From Mesodorylaimus sp. YZB2_4 (lineage: Eukaryota > Nematoda > Enoplea > Dorylaimida > Dorylaimidae), in assembly GCA_030248295.1 (NCBI GenBank), contig JASANH010000499.1, forward strand, positions 496,001-560,000: 64,000 nt of DNA. Reading direction: 5' to 3'. Both the position numbers and the translations under genes were made by a program. Below the pieces are notes generated by a model. That model did not search any database. It had not been told where the DNA came from and saw only the letters and a program-made list of their open reading frames with translations. Positions 54,701-63,549 of the stretch are shown piece by piece. The first letter of the stretch is position 1. Each line of letters opens with the position of its first letter.

Positions 54701-55402
54701 ATAAATCCTATCAATACGGCCCTGCGTTTTAGTGCTGTGGGCGAGATGAGAGAACTCCCTTCGTTTCGCATGATTGGCCCGAAAGACATCATGCAGTCTG
54801 AATTTCGAAGAAAACTTGCGAAATTCTTTTAGTCCGACCTCAGGGTACACAGTGAGTTCGCTGCGATCCAACTCTTTGCACTCCACAAAATTGAAATCTC
54901 CTAGACAGACGCATGCATCATGATATCTGAACCTTTGCAAAGTTGTCTCGAACAAATTATCAAAAAACACCCTCCTCTTATTTTCTTGAGCTGGAGCATA
55001 AAGGCCAATACACAGGAAAATCTTATTCTGATACTTTGCTGTCAGTACTACGGCTCGCCCTGATACACTTGTTATCCTAATGACGTCAGAAAATAAAGAA
55101 CTCCTATTTACCAACAAACAGACCCCTGCACTGAACTCCTCCGAAAAAGAATGATAACTCCTGAATTTTCGCTCAAAAATATTATCAAAATACGCAGCCT
55201 CCCTAGCACTTCGAAAATGGGTTTCTTGAACACATAGCAGATCATAATGTTTCAAAAATTCAAAGACTGCAAGAGTTTTTTGGGGCTTATCCCTCAATCC
55301 TGCTGCGTTGTATGTTGAAAATTTAATATTAGACCCTATTTTGTTCCTGGGGAGAGAGCGAAAAAGAAATGCAAAAACTAATAAAGCAAAAAGGAAGAAT
55401 AA
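51797..55402 (-). CDS. LINE ORF2: AP endonuclease and reverse transcriptase
   Basis: Open for 1,201 codons after a stop at 55405-55403. The endonuclease starts at KFSTYNAAGLRDKPQ with catalytic-type motifs CVQETHF, LGDFNF and GLSDHKIFEV. The reverse transcriptase has QLYKGEGDKAQRSNWRPLTM, SVDHMTAFDIVEWEYL (motif A), RGIRQGCPLSALLYVL (motif B) and NYADDTNFL (YADD encoded at 53209-53198). A C-terminal CKYC...HEDVYHVFVKC cluster is the zf-RVT type found in many LINEs. There is no ATG before the endonuclease domain: the upstream codons (…LLVFAFLFRSLPRNKIGSNI) are open but contain none. Initiation must therefore use splicing to ORF1, reinitiation or a non-ATG codon. Role: nicks the target and primes reverse transcription. 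Confidence 0.9.
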   Translation of the reverse strand, partial: LFFLFALLVFAFLFRSLPRNKIGSNIKFSTYNAAGLRDKPQKTLAVFEFLKHYDLLCVQETHFRSAREAAYFDNIFERKFRSYHSFSEEFSAGVCLLVNRSSLFSDVIRITSVSGRAVVLTAKYQNKIFLCIGLYAPAQENKRRVFFDNLFETTLQRFRYHDACVCLGDFNFVECKELDRSELTVYPEVGLKEFRKFSSKFRLHDVFRANHAKRREFSHLAHSTKTQGRIDRIYGSENVVTSYRGYKFTDTGLSDHKIFEVECNFSFAKIRMGPSYWKLDVDLIVRDKLVQNIVREKLRILQEGFIGASDEEVLNLWDECKQEVGALCKARKRTLEIESRKKRAFLEKELERAKVLWGRHPQSDLLKTEFLAVRNRLKELDREEVRKRLMKTHYRDLATDQFTMTTAKLMQKNSAESRTVYSIRGEDGTVYDDQLEVIGEIRRQYASLFTSVGRIDEGAADLFLCRRPYGVVQDADRGPMGDKIGEEEVRAAIRSFQTKKTPGSDGLPIEFYGFFLGELGQILSKVYSASLRVGFLPSSCYFGIISQLYKGEGDKAQRSNWRPLTMLNVDYKILAKVLAMRLRKVMPKIVHPDQTCSVPGRDIRDGVLTLYNAVEYINETGAEAMLLSVDHMTAFDIVEWEYLHRVLEYFGLGQTFGDWIKIIYKPGMVKSSVQVNGYVSAAFCQTRGIRQGCPLSALLYVLVSETVANYIRRDTGVKGIDVLGHQLKISNYADDTNFLVADTDSVKQIFWVYEEFRKASGATLKRAKTKILCLGAKGISEIDEELGQFMTEKIKVYGFWILRSGLENNDNWVAVREHIGQLSSKVPHKEISYFGRIHVANTYFLSKAWYLASIIAPENDFQRFVERQIDGYLWYPSKVNMINKCILKRSKEQGGIAYPDVGYKVLAFRLMLLLRRQCSDNNAAWHASFDYFYSKVQDAKPNQLDVIAVPRLYKDIRRAVVTAKFSLLNPNSVGLDARVYPIKHVKTKILYKHMLEKKVMKATTAMQQYWQGKLGMEQIDFSAYWRLTRTKNVDGYSRNLHYSLLYKALYTRSRVSNFADLDANCKYCSVRYGLDKHEDVYHVFVKCPRIEYFWEQVEGLLKKLDSTVSLSEENRIFGVLGLQNKHIASVANMVLQCTQRCIWAARVAYEEDNELIDMWDSLVTRLKGLTKRARCILTPQGFHEQFVKLSFIEVLYAIPGG

Positions 55403-55440
55403 TTAAGACTGTTCCTATTCTAGCGCCAGGTGACAGGCAT

Positions 55441-56892
55441 TCATGACTTACGGACATTCGGGGGTTCCTGGTGGCCATCAGTGCTCGAGTCGTCGCTACT
55501 GTTCCGTTCGAAAGCTCGCTTTCGTTGTTCCAATCGTCTTCGTTCTTCTTGGATCTCCTTGACCTCATTATCGTACATTGCCATCGCCATCATGCGGTCC
55601 CGCAAATCCGTCAACAATTGGCCAAAAACATTCATGCCCTTCCACTTAGATTTGTCTTGGATCGCTGGGTCATCTCGAGCGAGGCCGACGCCCCATCGGC
55701 GATCGTTTGGATTCGCTTCGACGAGGATTTTTGGTGCCGTTTTGAAAAGCTCTTTTCTCAATTCCACGTTGTGTTCAAATTTCTTTTCATTCGCCTTGGT
55801 CAACGCCGTCACCGCAAATTCCATCCAGTCGCCATGTTCTTCTTCGTCCCACTCTACTTTTCCTCCGAGTTTTTTTGCGCTTGCCCCAGTCTTTGCTTTC
55901 ATGATCTTTGACTCATTCTCTTTGTCTCCAACTTTCAGTGCCTTTTTCCAGCATAAATACTGTTCGGTCGAGGTGTATCCCGCTCCATCCACTGTAAAGG
56001 CGCAGTTGTACAGATTCGAGAAGGGTGACTCCGAAGTAAAGAATGGATGGAAAGCATTCGATTTCTCGGTGCTAGTTTCCATCGGCTCTTGGCGTATCGG
56101 GGATATCACTCGATTTTGACTAATCAAGGATGCGACAGATTCCAATGGAGGGAACTCCTCATCATCGTTCTCCTTTCCGATTTGGTGTGTGGTCATCTGG
56201 GCGACTGCCGAATTTCCTCTCATCGATCGAAAGCCCCCATAATTTCCTCCAGCACGGGACGCGTACGAGGACGGGTTGTGATCCACGTTTGGGCAGTCCT
56301 TGGCGACGTGTCCAGATTCCTGGCATCGATAACATTGAGTCAATTTTCCAGGGTACCATAGTTTGATCGATATTGGCTTTTTTTCCGTTTTCGAGTTGAA
56401 TAGTATGTTGCTTGGGATCGTCGTGTTAGGCGCCATTGAAACCCGCACTGAGCGTCCTCCATTCCGTATTTCCGTATTGGGCCATGTCGTCCATTGGACA
56501 TCCCCAATCACTTCGAGGCCTTTCTCCTTCAAACATGCGTTCACGTCGTTTTGATCTTCTTCAATCGGAATCCCATACAGGTAAATTACTTTCCTCCACA
56601 CGAGCGGGCCTGGTTTTTCTATTTCTACACGAATACCAAAAATCGATAACTTTTCTTTGAAGGCACTATCGCGTTCTTCCACTGTAGAGAAAATGAGTTT
56701 GATGGCGTTTTTCCGATTCAGGGCAAAAAGTGGGTGTAGATGCTTTGGATTTTCCTTGTAGATCGACACGATGATTTCTTCTTCTCTCCGGTTCAAAAGA
56801 TGATTCGTTTGTAGGGGAATAAATGCCACTCTTGATAATTTATCAGCATCCAAAATTTGGTTCACATCGGTTTCCAAGTTTCCGCTTTCCAT
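55441..56892 (-). CDS. LINE ORF1: nucleic-acid-binding protein with CCHC knuckle and NADAR domain
   Basis: 483 aa from ATG at 56892 (MESGNLETDVNQ). Residues about 1-185 have an RRM-like alternation (KVIYLYGIPIEEDQNDVNAC ... GGRSVRVSM). CYRCQESGHVAKDC at about 187-200 is a CCHC zinc knuckle. Residues about 281-435 form a NADAR (YbiA/DUF1768) domain: HPFFTSESPFSNLYNC, the STEQYLCWKKAL motif with its conserved Glu, KKFEHNVELRKELFKTAPK, then EANPNDRRWGVGL with conserved Asp and Trp, and FGQLLTDLRDRM. A charged coiled coil (KEIQEERRRLEQRKRAFER) follows. NADAR proteins act on ADP-ribose-related or riboflavin-pathway N-glycosides; YbiA cleaves such bonds. Why a retrotransposon carries one is unknown. 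A perfect donor-like CC|GTAAGT overlaps the last codons. Confidence 0.9.
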   Translation of the reverse strand: MESGNLETDVNQILDADKLSRVAFIPLQTNHLLNRREEEIIVSIYKENPKHLHPLFALNRKNAIKLIFSTVEERDSAFKEKLSIFGIRVEIEKPGPLVWRKVIYLYGIPIEEDQNDVNACLKEKGLEVIGDVQWTTWPNTEIRNGGRSVRVSMAPNTTIPSNILFNSKTEKKPISIKLWYPGKLTQCYRCQESGHVAKDCPNVDHNPSSYASRAGGNYGGFRSMRGNSAVAQMTTHQIGKENDDEEFPPLESVASLISQNRVISPIRQEPMETSTEKSNAFHPFFTSESPFSNLYNCAFTVDGAGYTSTEQYLCWKKALKVGDKENESKIMKAKTGASAKKLGGKVEWDEEEHGDWMEFAVTALTKANEKKFEHNVELRKELFKTAPKILVEANPNDRRWGVGLARDDPAIQDKSKWKGMNVFGQLLTDLRDRMMAMAMYDNEVKEIQEERRRLEQRKRAFERNSSDDSSTDGHQEPPNVRKS

Positions 56893-57130
56893 CACTGACG
56901 TCTGCCTCACCCTCCCAAGGGATCAGCTCGAAACAAATAGCAAATGGGAAAATATTCGATCGATTTCCTTTCCTCCAGTAATCAGCACGTTGGTGAGGTA
57001 GTAGAACTGGTTTATACACACGTGTACACGCAAACGAGAGCAAAGGAGAGACCCGACCTATCACGGCGGCGTCTGACAAGATCATGGTATCTAGTTGTGG
57101 GTCATGAGTTCATATCTAGTCTTTGAGCAT

Positions 57131-57261
57131 ATAGGTACAGTAGCATGATGGAGCGAAAGGATTTCTAGTAATCTGCGATATCAAAGGAGTGGAGTCCGCT
57201 AATATGAAATCTTTTGAAAAATTTTTTCAAATTTTTTTGGCTGCTAAGATGGAGTTTTTTA
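57131..57261. other. Junction between LINE 5' end and rearranged 7TM fragments
   Basis: Contains no recognisable feature. The exact LINE 5' boundary is not defined. Confidence 0.3.
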
Positions 57262-57350
57262 TTAGTACGGTACGGTACGAAGAGGCCGGTACGGTACGGC
57301 ACGGTACGGTACGGTACGGCCGTATCAGGCCACAGGTACGGGTACGGTCG
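57262..57350. repeat. GGTAC pentanucleotide tandem repeat
   Basis: Imperfect runs of (GGTAC)n, e.g. tacggtacggtacg and cacggtacggtacggtacgg. It ends exactly where the 7TM pseudogene fragment begins. Confidence 0.8.
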
Positions 57351-57359
57351 ACCCTGGAC

Positions 57360-57488
57360 AGCGAGGCTGTCTCCAGCTTGATAAATGTTGGGTCCACCTT
57401 GAAAACGGCCAGTTCTTTGGTTAAAGGAGTCGCTCTTTTCGTCTGAAACAAGAAATTTCGTGAATGCTTTTGAATTTTGATCAAGTGA
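57360..57488 (+). pseudogene. 7TM receptor fragment (TM7 and helix 8)
   Basis: Plus strand reads LINVGSTLKTASSLVKGVALFV, stop, NKKFRECF, stop, ILIK. This matches MSIGSIFKTASSLVEGIALF and ARNKKFRECF of the intact receptor at 45444-46394. Two in-frame stops show it is dead. Confidence 0.75.
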
Positions 57489-58544
57489 AAACAAAATTTA
57501 GTAACGCCTTTTGGTCCTACTACTTAAGCGATCGTTCTGTCCTAAAAAGAAGAGACGTAGCCTGGTGTAGGCAAGGATAGTTTGCGGGCTGCTGGCGAAT
57601 CTTGTGATTGGTGGGCTTTCAAGTGAGATAGCACTCGAGTGAGGAAGGAGTGGTCTGTTATTTCATTGTATGTTTTCACGAGAGCGCACCTCGTTTTGTA
57701 GAATGCTCTTAGCTAATTTGACACACGTCTGCAGCAACATGTGAAGCAGATCAGTGAGAAATATTTAAAGACTAGATTGACGCGAAGCTCACTGACGGTG
57801 TAGACATCGCTTAGGAAAAGAATGATGAGAGTTTTAAAAAGAAATTTTTGATGTCTTCATATTGAGACGGAAATATGATTTTGTATAATGAAAAATCATT
57901 TCATGACCTTTTCAATCACTTTCAATGTTGAAGCTTCAGAGCCTACTGACGCACAGAATTTTCGGAATAAATGGCTAATACTAGTAGAGATGGCTGCACA
58001 CCCTCAGTGTCAGTAGACTGATGTAAGCCAAGTTGCTAGCTGCCATGCTTGACATGTTGATGTGATGGTTGACTTTGTAACAGCCCCTTCGGAAGTTTGG
58101 ATTGTGCTTATCAGCATGTTGATAGCTACCGTATGTAGAATAAAATGGGCTATAACATTTATACCTTGAAAATGTAGTTTTGCGTTTATGTCACGGATTG
58201 TATCTGTCGTTGCAGAACTACTAAGCACCATCTTACGTACAGTATGTTTTACATCTAGCATGGGCGGTGTGTCGAGCATCCGTCATAAAAGACTACCTTT
58301 TCCCGCCCAATATCGTACCAATATATGAAGAGGAAAATTGTTATAGAGTGGGCCCGACACAGGGGGGGGGGGGGGGACGCGTCACTAAACCACCCTCTGG
58401 ATGGAAGGATTTGATTATCAGTTTTCGAAGAAGATGATTTAAGCCTCTTGTCTGGTAGGCCATGGTGAGTGAGAGAGTAATCGCAAGTATGCTCCAGTTG
58501 GAGTTTTTGTCCCGTCAAGCAACTCCTTTTACCCCTTCCGTTAA
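57489..58544. other. Spacer between two 7TM fragments
   Basis: No gene recognised. Confidence 0.35.
58362..58376. repeat. Poly-G tract
   Basis: Fifteen consecutive G. Confidence 0.9.
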
Positions 58545-58765
58545 AAAGGAGAGGGCAACGAGCAGCGATCCAACGTCCTTACCAGCGATCAATGTGAAAC
58601 ATGGCGAGTGAAGGGATTTGCTAGCAGCAATGACGACGATCGTGATTATACTGCTGATCATGCCACACAGACCAACAGATACGTGTAACCAATGATTGGC
58701 ACCATGAGAAGTAGAGGACTGGGTGTGTAGGGTTGGGTGACGTTAGAGGCATTAATGGCCAGCTG
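58545..58765 (-). pseudogene. 7TM receptor fragment (N-terminus to TM2), minus strand
   Basis: Nucleotide match to 46180-46394 of the intact receptor (gagggcaacgagca, ccagcgatcaat, aagcatggcgagtg-like, agggatttgct, gttagaggcat). Translated pieces: NASNVTQPYTPSPLLLMVPI and a loop SLHSPC-like remnant, with frameshifts. It lies in the opposite orientation to the fragment at 57360, so the paralogue was broken and partly inverted. Confidence 0.7.
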
Positions 58766-59689
58766 CACTGAATTCTAGTGGCTGACAATATCGCAGGGTT
58801 TTCAATGAAGTGTTTATATATGCACACGAAGGGGGTGGTGTCAGCTAGCAACTTGGCTCACCGTCAGTCTATTGTTACCGAGGCGGTGCAGCCATACCTA
58901 CTGTATTATTGCCAGGTATTTAGAAAATTCGGTGCGTCTGTAGGCCTTTAAGTCAACCATTGCAAAAGTAATTAAAAGGCAGGAAAAGATTTTTTCCACA
59001 TAAAAAGTCAAATGTCAATGTCATCATATTTCAATCTTATTCAATACACAAAATTATATTTCCGTCTCAATACGATGATATTACACTTTTCATATGATGC
59101 CGACAGTTAAAATGAAAATTTCTGACTGATCACACAGGTGCCTTTTAGGAAAAAAGTGAGTGTAAAATCCACTTTGCGTCCGCATGGCCCTTTTTCGAAA
59201 TCTTGTGAGATCAATCCACGACGCTCTGCTCGAAATATATGACCATCAGTCAGAATTATATGTACAGCAGACGAGGAAGTAACAGCACGTATTGCAGCAC
59301 TGTGCCCTTTTTATTCCGATGAAGCCCAAGACTGAAACGGGCCAACTGATGATGAGACAGATGAGTCAGAGAGAGAGAGAGTGTGTGTCAGTCAACAAGA
59401 GACAATAAACATCTTTTACGGGGTTTGCTACAAAGAGCATAGAATTTAAATCACAGAAGGAGAGAACCGACAGCAGCATGATGACAATCTGCCCCTAACA
59501 TGCTGGATGTAGTTCGATACGCGTCAAATGTGTAGCCAGCCGTGTACATCTGGGAGCATCGCATTTTATATGCTGTTCCAGCTACATTTTTAACTTGAGG
59601 GAAAGAGAATAGTTTTAAACCTGGCGCGACATTCGACATGCGCAACGTCAAACGCCCACATTATATCCTTCTGACGACTGCAGACAAAA
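58766..59689. other. Intergenic, no gene recognised
   Basis: Includes a GA/GT simple repeat (59367-59398). A minus frame at 59650-59451 has two cysteines near its middle but no signal peptide. Confidence 0.35.
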
Positions 59690-59990
59690 GAATCTAAATA
59701 TATCACGAGCAGGAGGCTCCAAGATAATCACCCCTCTTGCGTCAATGCTGATGCTAACAGGGTCAACTGGTCTAAGCAGAACAGGGTGCGTCCACGTGGG
59801 CCTCATTTAAGACTCGCGTCGAAGACTGTGTGACGCTGAGGCAAGCGTAAATGCTTATGATGTTCAAGGGAAGAAGCAGCCAAGGAGGAGCCTGCTAATC
59901 ATACCCTACGTCCTCAGAGACAGGAAATCACTCGATGGCAGACTGATCGTGAGAGGCAAGATCAAGCAATAAAGCATTTCGAAATTGATG
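59690..59990 (-). repeat. Relic third copy of the peptide-gene upstream region
   Basis: 59722-59770 (ccaagataatc... tgctgatgctaacagggtcaactgg) and 59920-59970 (agacaggaaatc) match the upstream regions of copy 1 (49865-49920) and copy 2 (63620-63735). A TATA-like TGATATATTTAG is at about 59697-59708 on the minus strand. The peptide exons themselves were not found downstream. Confidence 0.5.
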
Positions 59991-61320
59991 CCCTGTTATT
60001 TTTACCGTGAAAAGGATGCAAAAAACTGTTTTAGCTCTCAATTTTGTGAGCTTGCTTGAAATATCTGCGTGTACATAATTCGTATGTAATTGAGAAAGGT
60101 CTCTTTCTACTTTTTTCGCATTTTCTTAGCATTTCTCGCATTTGATGCAGAGTGCAGCGCACAGCAAAGTTCAGAAACTTAAAAACTCAAAAATATGTTT
60201 CAGTACACACGATTTTTTCATAATATACTGCACCTTGCGTGGGCTAAAGCGGCATTGCTCGAGGCCGCCTGTACCGTGTACTGTGTGCCGTGTGGTCGCG
60301 CTTTTCCGAAAGACATCGATTCTGAAAAGACCTGCTGGAGAAATCGCTTTTTCTTGGCATCATATTTTCCTGCGGTGCTGCAAGCGGGCAAGTTTTCCAG
60401 TTGTATTGAGTACCGCTTGAATCAACAAGTCTCGATAGCTGCAGATTCGAAAATGCAGTATAGTGTGTGTTGATGGGTGCAGATGATTGATTGAACGCTC
60501 TGCTACCAATCACTATCGCGATCAGACATGAACTTCATTCCACCTTCTGTCAACACCGTGTGCCATGAGACAAGACACAATTCACAGGACAGCTGGCATT
60601 TTGAAACTGGCACCAGCTTCGATCCCATCAGGTTGGGTGCGCCGCGTAAGCATGTCGGCTGCAAGCACGCTTTACTTCTGGGGTGGAAACTCTAAATAAG
60701 GGGCCGTTTCAGAGTTACCAAAAAATTAAAAAGGTTCACCGCAGTAATCAACAGGCTCGGTAGCTGCCTGTTTAGCCCAGCCACACAGACGCGCAATGTT
60801 AAGCAAATTTTGTTGGAAACGGTTCAGCCGTTCTCGAGATCCAAAATGCTCGTTTTGCTGTTCCAGAGATGACGACGGAAGACGACGACGACGACGAAGT
60901 ACGAGTCCTGTCTACAGCAATAACCACTAAAGCTACGGACAAAAGAGTTGGTTTTTCTGAAAGCTCTCATGGCGCGAAGTATTCTTTTGAGGGTGTGATT
61001 TCAAGATTCGAGCTAATTAATTTTTTGAGCTCCAAAAACTGAATTGGTAATATTGATTGGTAACAGTGATATTAATTACGGCACCGCCACAAACGGCAGT
61101 GGAGTGCTTACAATTGAGAACCCCCTGCCTAAATCAGCCACATTAGTTGCCTGTTTATCCGAGCCACTCTGGAATTTATGCGCGGTAGGCTACAGTGACA
61201 GAGCATAACGTGGGAATCTTCTTTGTACGACATTTGCGTCAGCTCAGGAGGACTAGACGACAAATTTCTTCCATCTATTCTCAATTTCTAGCCCAAATGT
61301 AGGTGCGAAAAAGTACTACT
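59991..61320. other. Intergenic; Cys-containing ORF at 60195 unsupported
   Basis: An ATG-initiated 92-codon frame at 60195-60473 (plus) has several cysteines but no signal peptide or domain. A GACGACGAC run is at 60869-60896. Confidence 0.3.
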
Positions 61321-62078
61321 ATTTCTAAAAAAATCTGTTATCACACAACAAAAAGGTTAGCCCAGCCACCCTACTATAACCAAATGCGAGGCGAGACGAA
61401 GTTGGCTGGGCTCCCTCGGCGGCGTTTGTAGAAATATTGTGATCAAACAGCATTGCTACTGTCACTAAAAAAGTGTAACAGGGCGTCCCCCACCTCAGCC
61501 ACTTCATTCAGGCAATAGAGAGATGGAAACACAAGGGCCGACGGTCGTACTAGTGCTGAGGCTTGTACGCCTAAAGCTATTAGCATGCTGGCTACACAGA
61601 AGCTGAACTTCCTGTTCTAGCGTCACTGACAATGAGTAGGTGCTACACATGCAGTAATCGTGCTGTCACGGCAGATGCAACCTTACTGCGCCAAGTCCTC
61701 ACTGTTTTCCAAGTAAGTTCTAGGTACAGAAGGGGATCGTATTCCAAAACTCCAAACTTCGGTACTTACTCCAAAATACGAATAAGTGTATTCATGTGGG
61801 TGTGCCTTTGGTGAAAAACAGAATAACATCCCGCAGGGAGTCGACCCCACGACTCCACGAGGTACCAAGTACATCGCAGAGACATGCGTTGTGGGTGAGT
61901 GTGGAAAAACGATTGTGAGCCTCGCCCTGAAGGGAACATAAAAGATATATCACGTCCTCATAAGTATAACCCACTTAAGCATGTGCCGCCGAGGGAGCCC
62001 AGCCAACCTCGTTTGCTTTGAATTCGCTTAGAGCTGGGCTAACCTTTTCGTTGTCTGATAACAGATTTTTTTAGAAAT
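61321..62078. mobile_element. 758-bp element with terminal inverted repeats of about 100 bp
   Basis: 61321-61423 (atttctaaaaaaatctgtta...ggttagcccagcc...gttggctgggctccctcggc) is an inverted copy of 61985-62078 (gccgccgagggagcccagcc...gctgggctaacc...aacagatttttttagaaat). Both are flanked by CT, which could be chance. No transposase inside: a MITE-like non-autonomous DNA element. Confidence 0.75.
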
Positions 62079-62599
62079 CTTATTTATAACCGCTTATACG
62101 CTAGCAAATATAAATTTTCTCCTTGTTCTTTGATTGTTTTATTTTATTCATTTTCGTGCAGGACAGTGAGGTGAAGGGCTAATTTGCTATACAGTATATA
62201 GAGTGCCACAGCGACAGCCGCCGGAGATCAAAAGTTTTAGGTGCCAAGAAGCAGTGAGTTGGTTTATAAGAGCCCTTATTGACCAGGTGGACCCAGAAGC
62301 AGAAAGCGTTGCCCCTCCACATAGTGAGCTTTTCTATCTTTTTAAAATCTCAACTTATATACAGCGCTCCTATTTTATTTTTTGCGAGATATCTCGTCAA
62401 ATAATGACAGTTCGAGGTGACTGGCAGTTGCATTCTTCACGTATGGCAGTGACAGCAACAGCAAGTTTTGGGTATAAGCCAGCTGCCAGTACCTGGACTT
62501 CTACCAACCCCATTTTTGCGAAATCAGACTGCTTGCAAAAGGTGCAGAGCAGATTTTGTCTGAATGCAATGCATGATTGCTTCTTAGTTACATCGATAG
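62079..62599. other. Spacer, no gene recognised
   Basis: Only short ORFs without support. Confidence 0.35.
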
Positions 62600-62946
62600 T
62601 GATATTGACATATGTAACACACAGATACACGCATGGTTTGCAAAAGGATATGACTTTCACACAAACCCCGTCAGGTGGAGTACAGCGCGGTACAAATGGA
62701 GTAGCTATCATTTAAATACCTTGTGACAGAAAGAAGCCAACACACCACATCTTTGACAGGACAATTTACACTGGCGCAACAGACATTTCTTCACAACATA
62801 ACGCTATAGAATTCTCGTGCTCTTTCTCGATGAGAAAAAAGATGGGCAACCGCAATCTTCAAGTCGCGAATCCTCCTGACGACTTCACACTATCTATTCA
62901 ACTGTATTTTGTGCGCGATATTCAAAAGCATTTGGGAGCCTCTCAC

Positions 62947-63387
62947 TTAACGCACGTAGACGCATTGGATTGGCGAAAAATAACAGTTGATAAAAGTACT
63001 GCTTTTCCAACGCAAAACGATCTTGTCTTTCGATCCATCGGTTCCGTTCGGCTTCATGATGACCAGATGTCTGTAAGTACGTGGCGCATTGACCACGTGT
63101 TTGAATAGATTTAGCGCCACATTTGGTGACAACGCCGACCTGAAACGGGTTATTCACACAAAAATAAGTTAAGCTTTAAAACATAATCAATCGATTGGCG
63201 CTGATATCGAGTTTTTGGCATTACTTTCTGCACAAATCGTTAGGCCACTTTGAAGATTCACGTCACTTTTTTGAGTCATACATACCTGTCACGGACAGCC
63301 TGGCACTTACTGGTAGCCTTCTTCCTGAATTGGCATTGCGCTACTTGTATCCAACACCAGTAAGCTGGCAATCACTGCCAAGAACAT
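62947..63387 (-). CDS. Small secreted peptide precursor with C-terminal CYFSPIQC loop, copy 2
   Basis: Two exons on the minus strand: 63387-63311 and 63139-62947; phase-2 intron, GTAAGT donor, TTTCAG acceptor; 89 aa. Signal peptide: MFLAVIASLLVLDTSSAMP. Middle: LNLFKHVVNAPRTYRHLVIM then KPNGTDGSKDKIVLRWK. C-terminus: SSTFINCYFSPIQCVYVR. Compared with copy 1, the 17 codons from Lys before SSTF to Tyr after CV differ at seven third positions and at no amino acid, a mark of purifying selection on the loop. There is a two-codon length difference just upstream. A TATA box lies about 155 nt upstream of the ATG. Same interpretation as copy 1. Confidence 0.77.
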
Positions 63388-63536
63388 GACCTGTAAAAAG
63401 TAGAAGGCATTTAGCCAGTTGAGTTGTGATGAACCCTTCTTATAAATATCCCGTTGAACTGAAAATGGAGACCGAAGCTTGGTCTCCTACTGATTCGCGG
63501 AATGTGATCCCAAGGCAGCACTGAGGGTTGCGAAGA

Positions 63537-63549
63537 ATTTATATATCCA
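63537..63549 (-). promoter_or_regulatory. TATA box of peptide gene copy 2
   Basis: GGATATATAAAT on the minus strand, at the position equivalent to the copy-1 TATA box. Confidence 0.55.

Larger units (their letters stand above)
51235..57130 (-). mobile_element. Full-length APE-type LINE retrotransposon with NADAR-containing ORF1
   Basis: Minus-strand element: 5' end somewhere between 56893 and about 57150, ORF1 at 56892-55441, ORF2 at 55402-51797. The 3' UTR includes a very A/T-rich tract (51541-51780), then AATAAA (51262-51267) and a poly(A) tail (T run 51235-51249). The endonuclease, RT and zinc motifs are intact and neither ORF is interrupted, so the copy looks young. The target duplication was sought (gaggtcgtacattg left of the tail) but not found near 57.1 kb. 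By endonuclease and RT style it is closest to L1/Tx1-type LINEs; this clade call is tentative. Confidence 0.9.

Noticed and set aside
55430..56119. Plus-strand ORF of 229 codons
   Set aside because: Antisense shadow of LINE ORF1, whose domains are clear on the minus strand.
51235..57150. Target-site duplication of the LINE
   Set aside because: The sequence left of the poly(A) tail (gaggtcgtacattg) has no clear match near the 5' end, so no TSD is claimed.
57262..57494. Minus-strand frame reading YRTVPYRTVP repeats
   Set aside because: It is a translation of the GGTAC microsatellite, not a protein.
60195..60473. Cys-containing 92-codon ORF
   Set aside because: No signal peptide, no splice partners and no paralogue in the window; kept only as a note.
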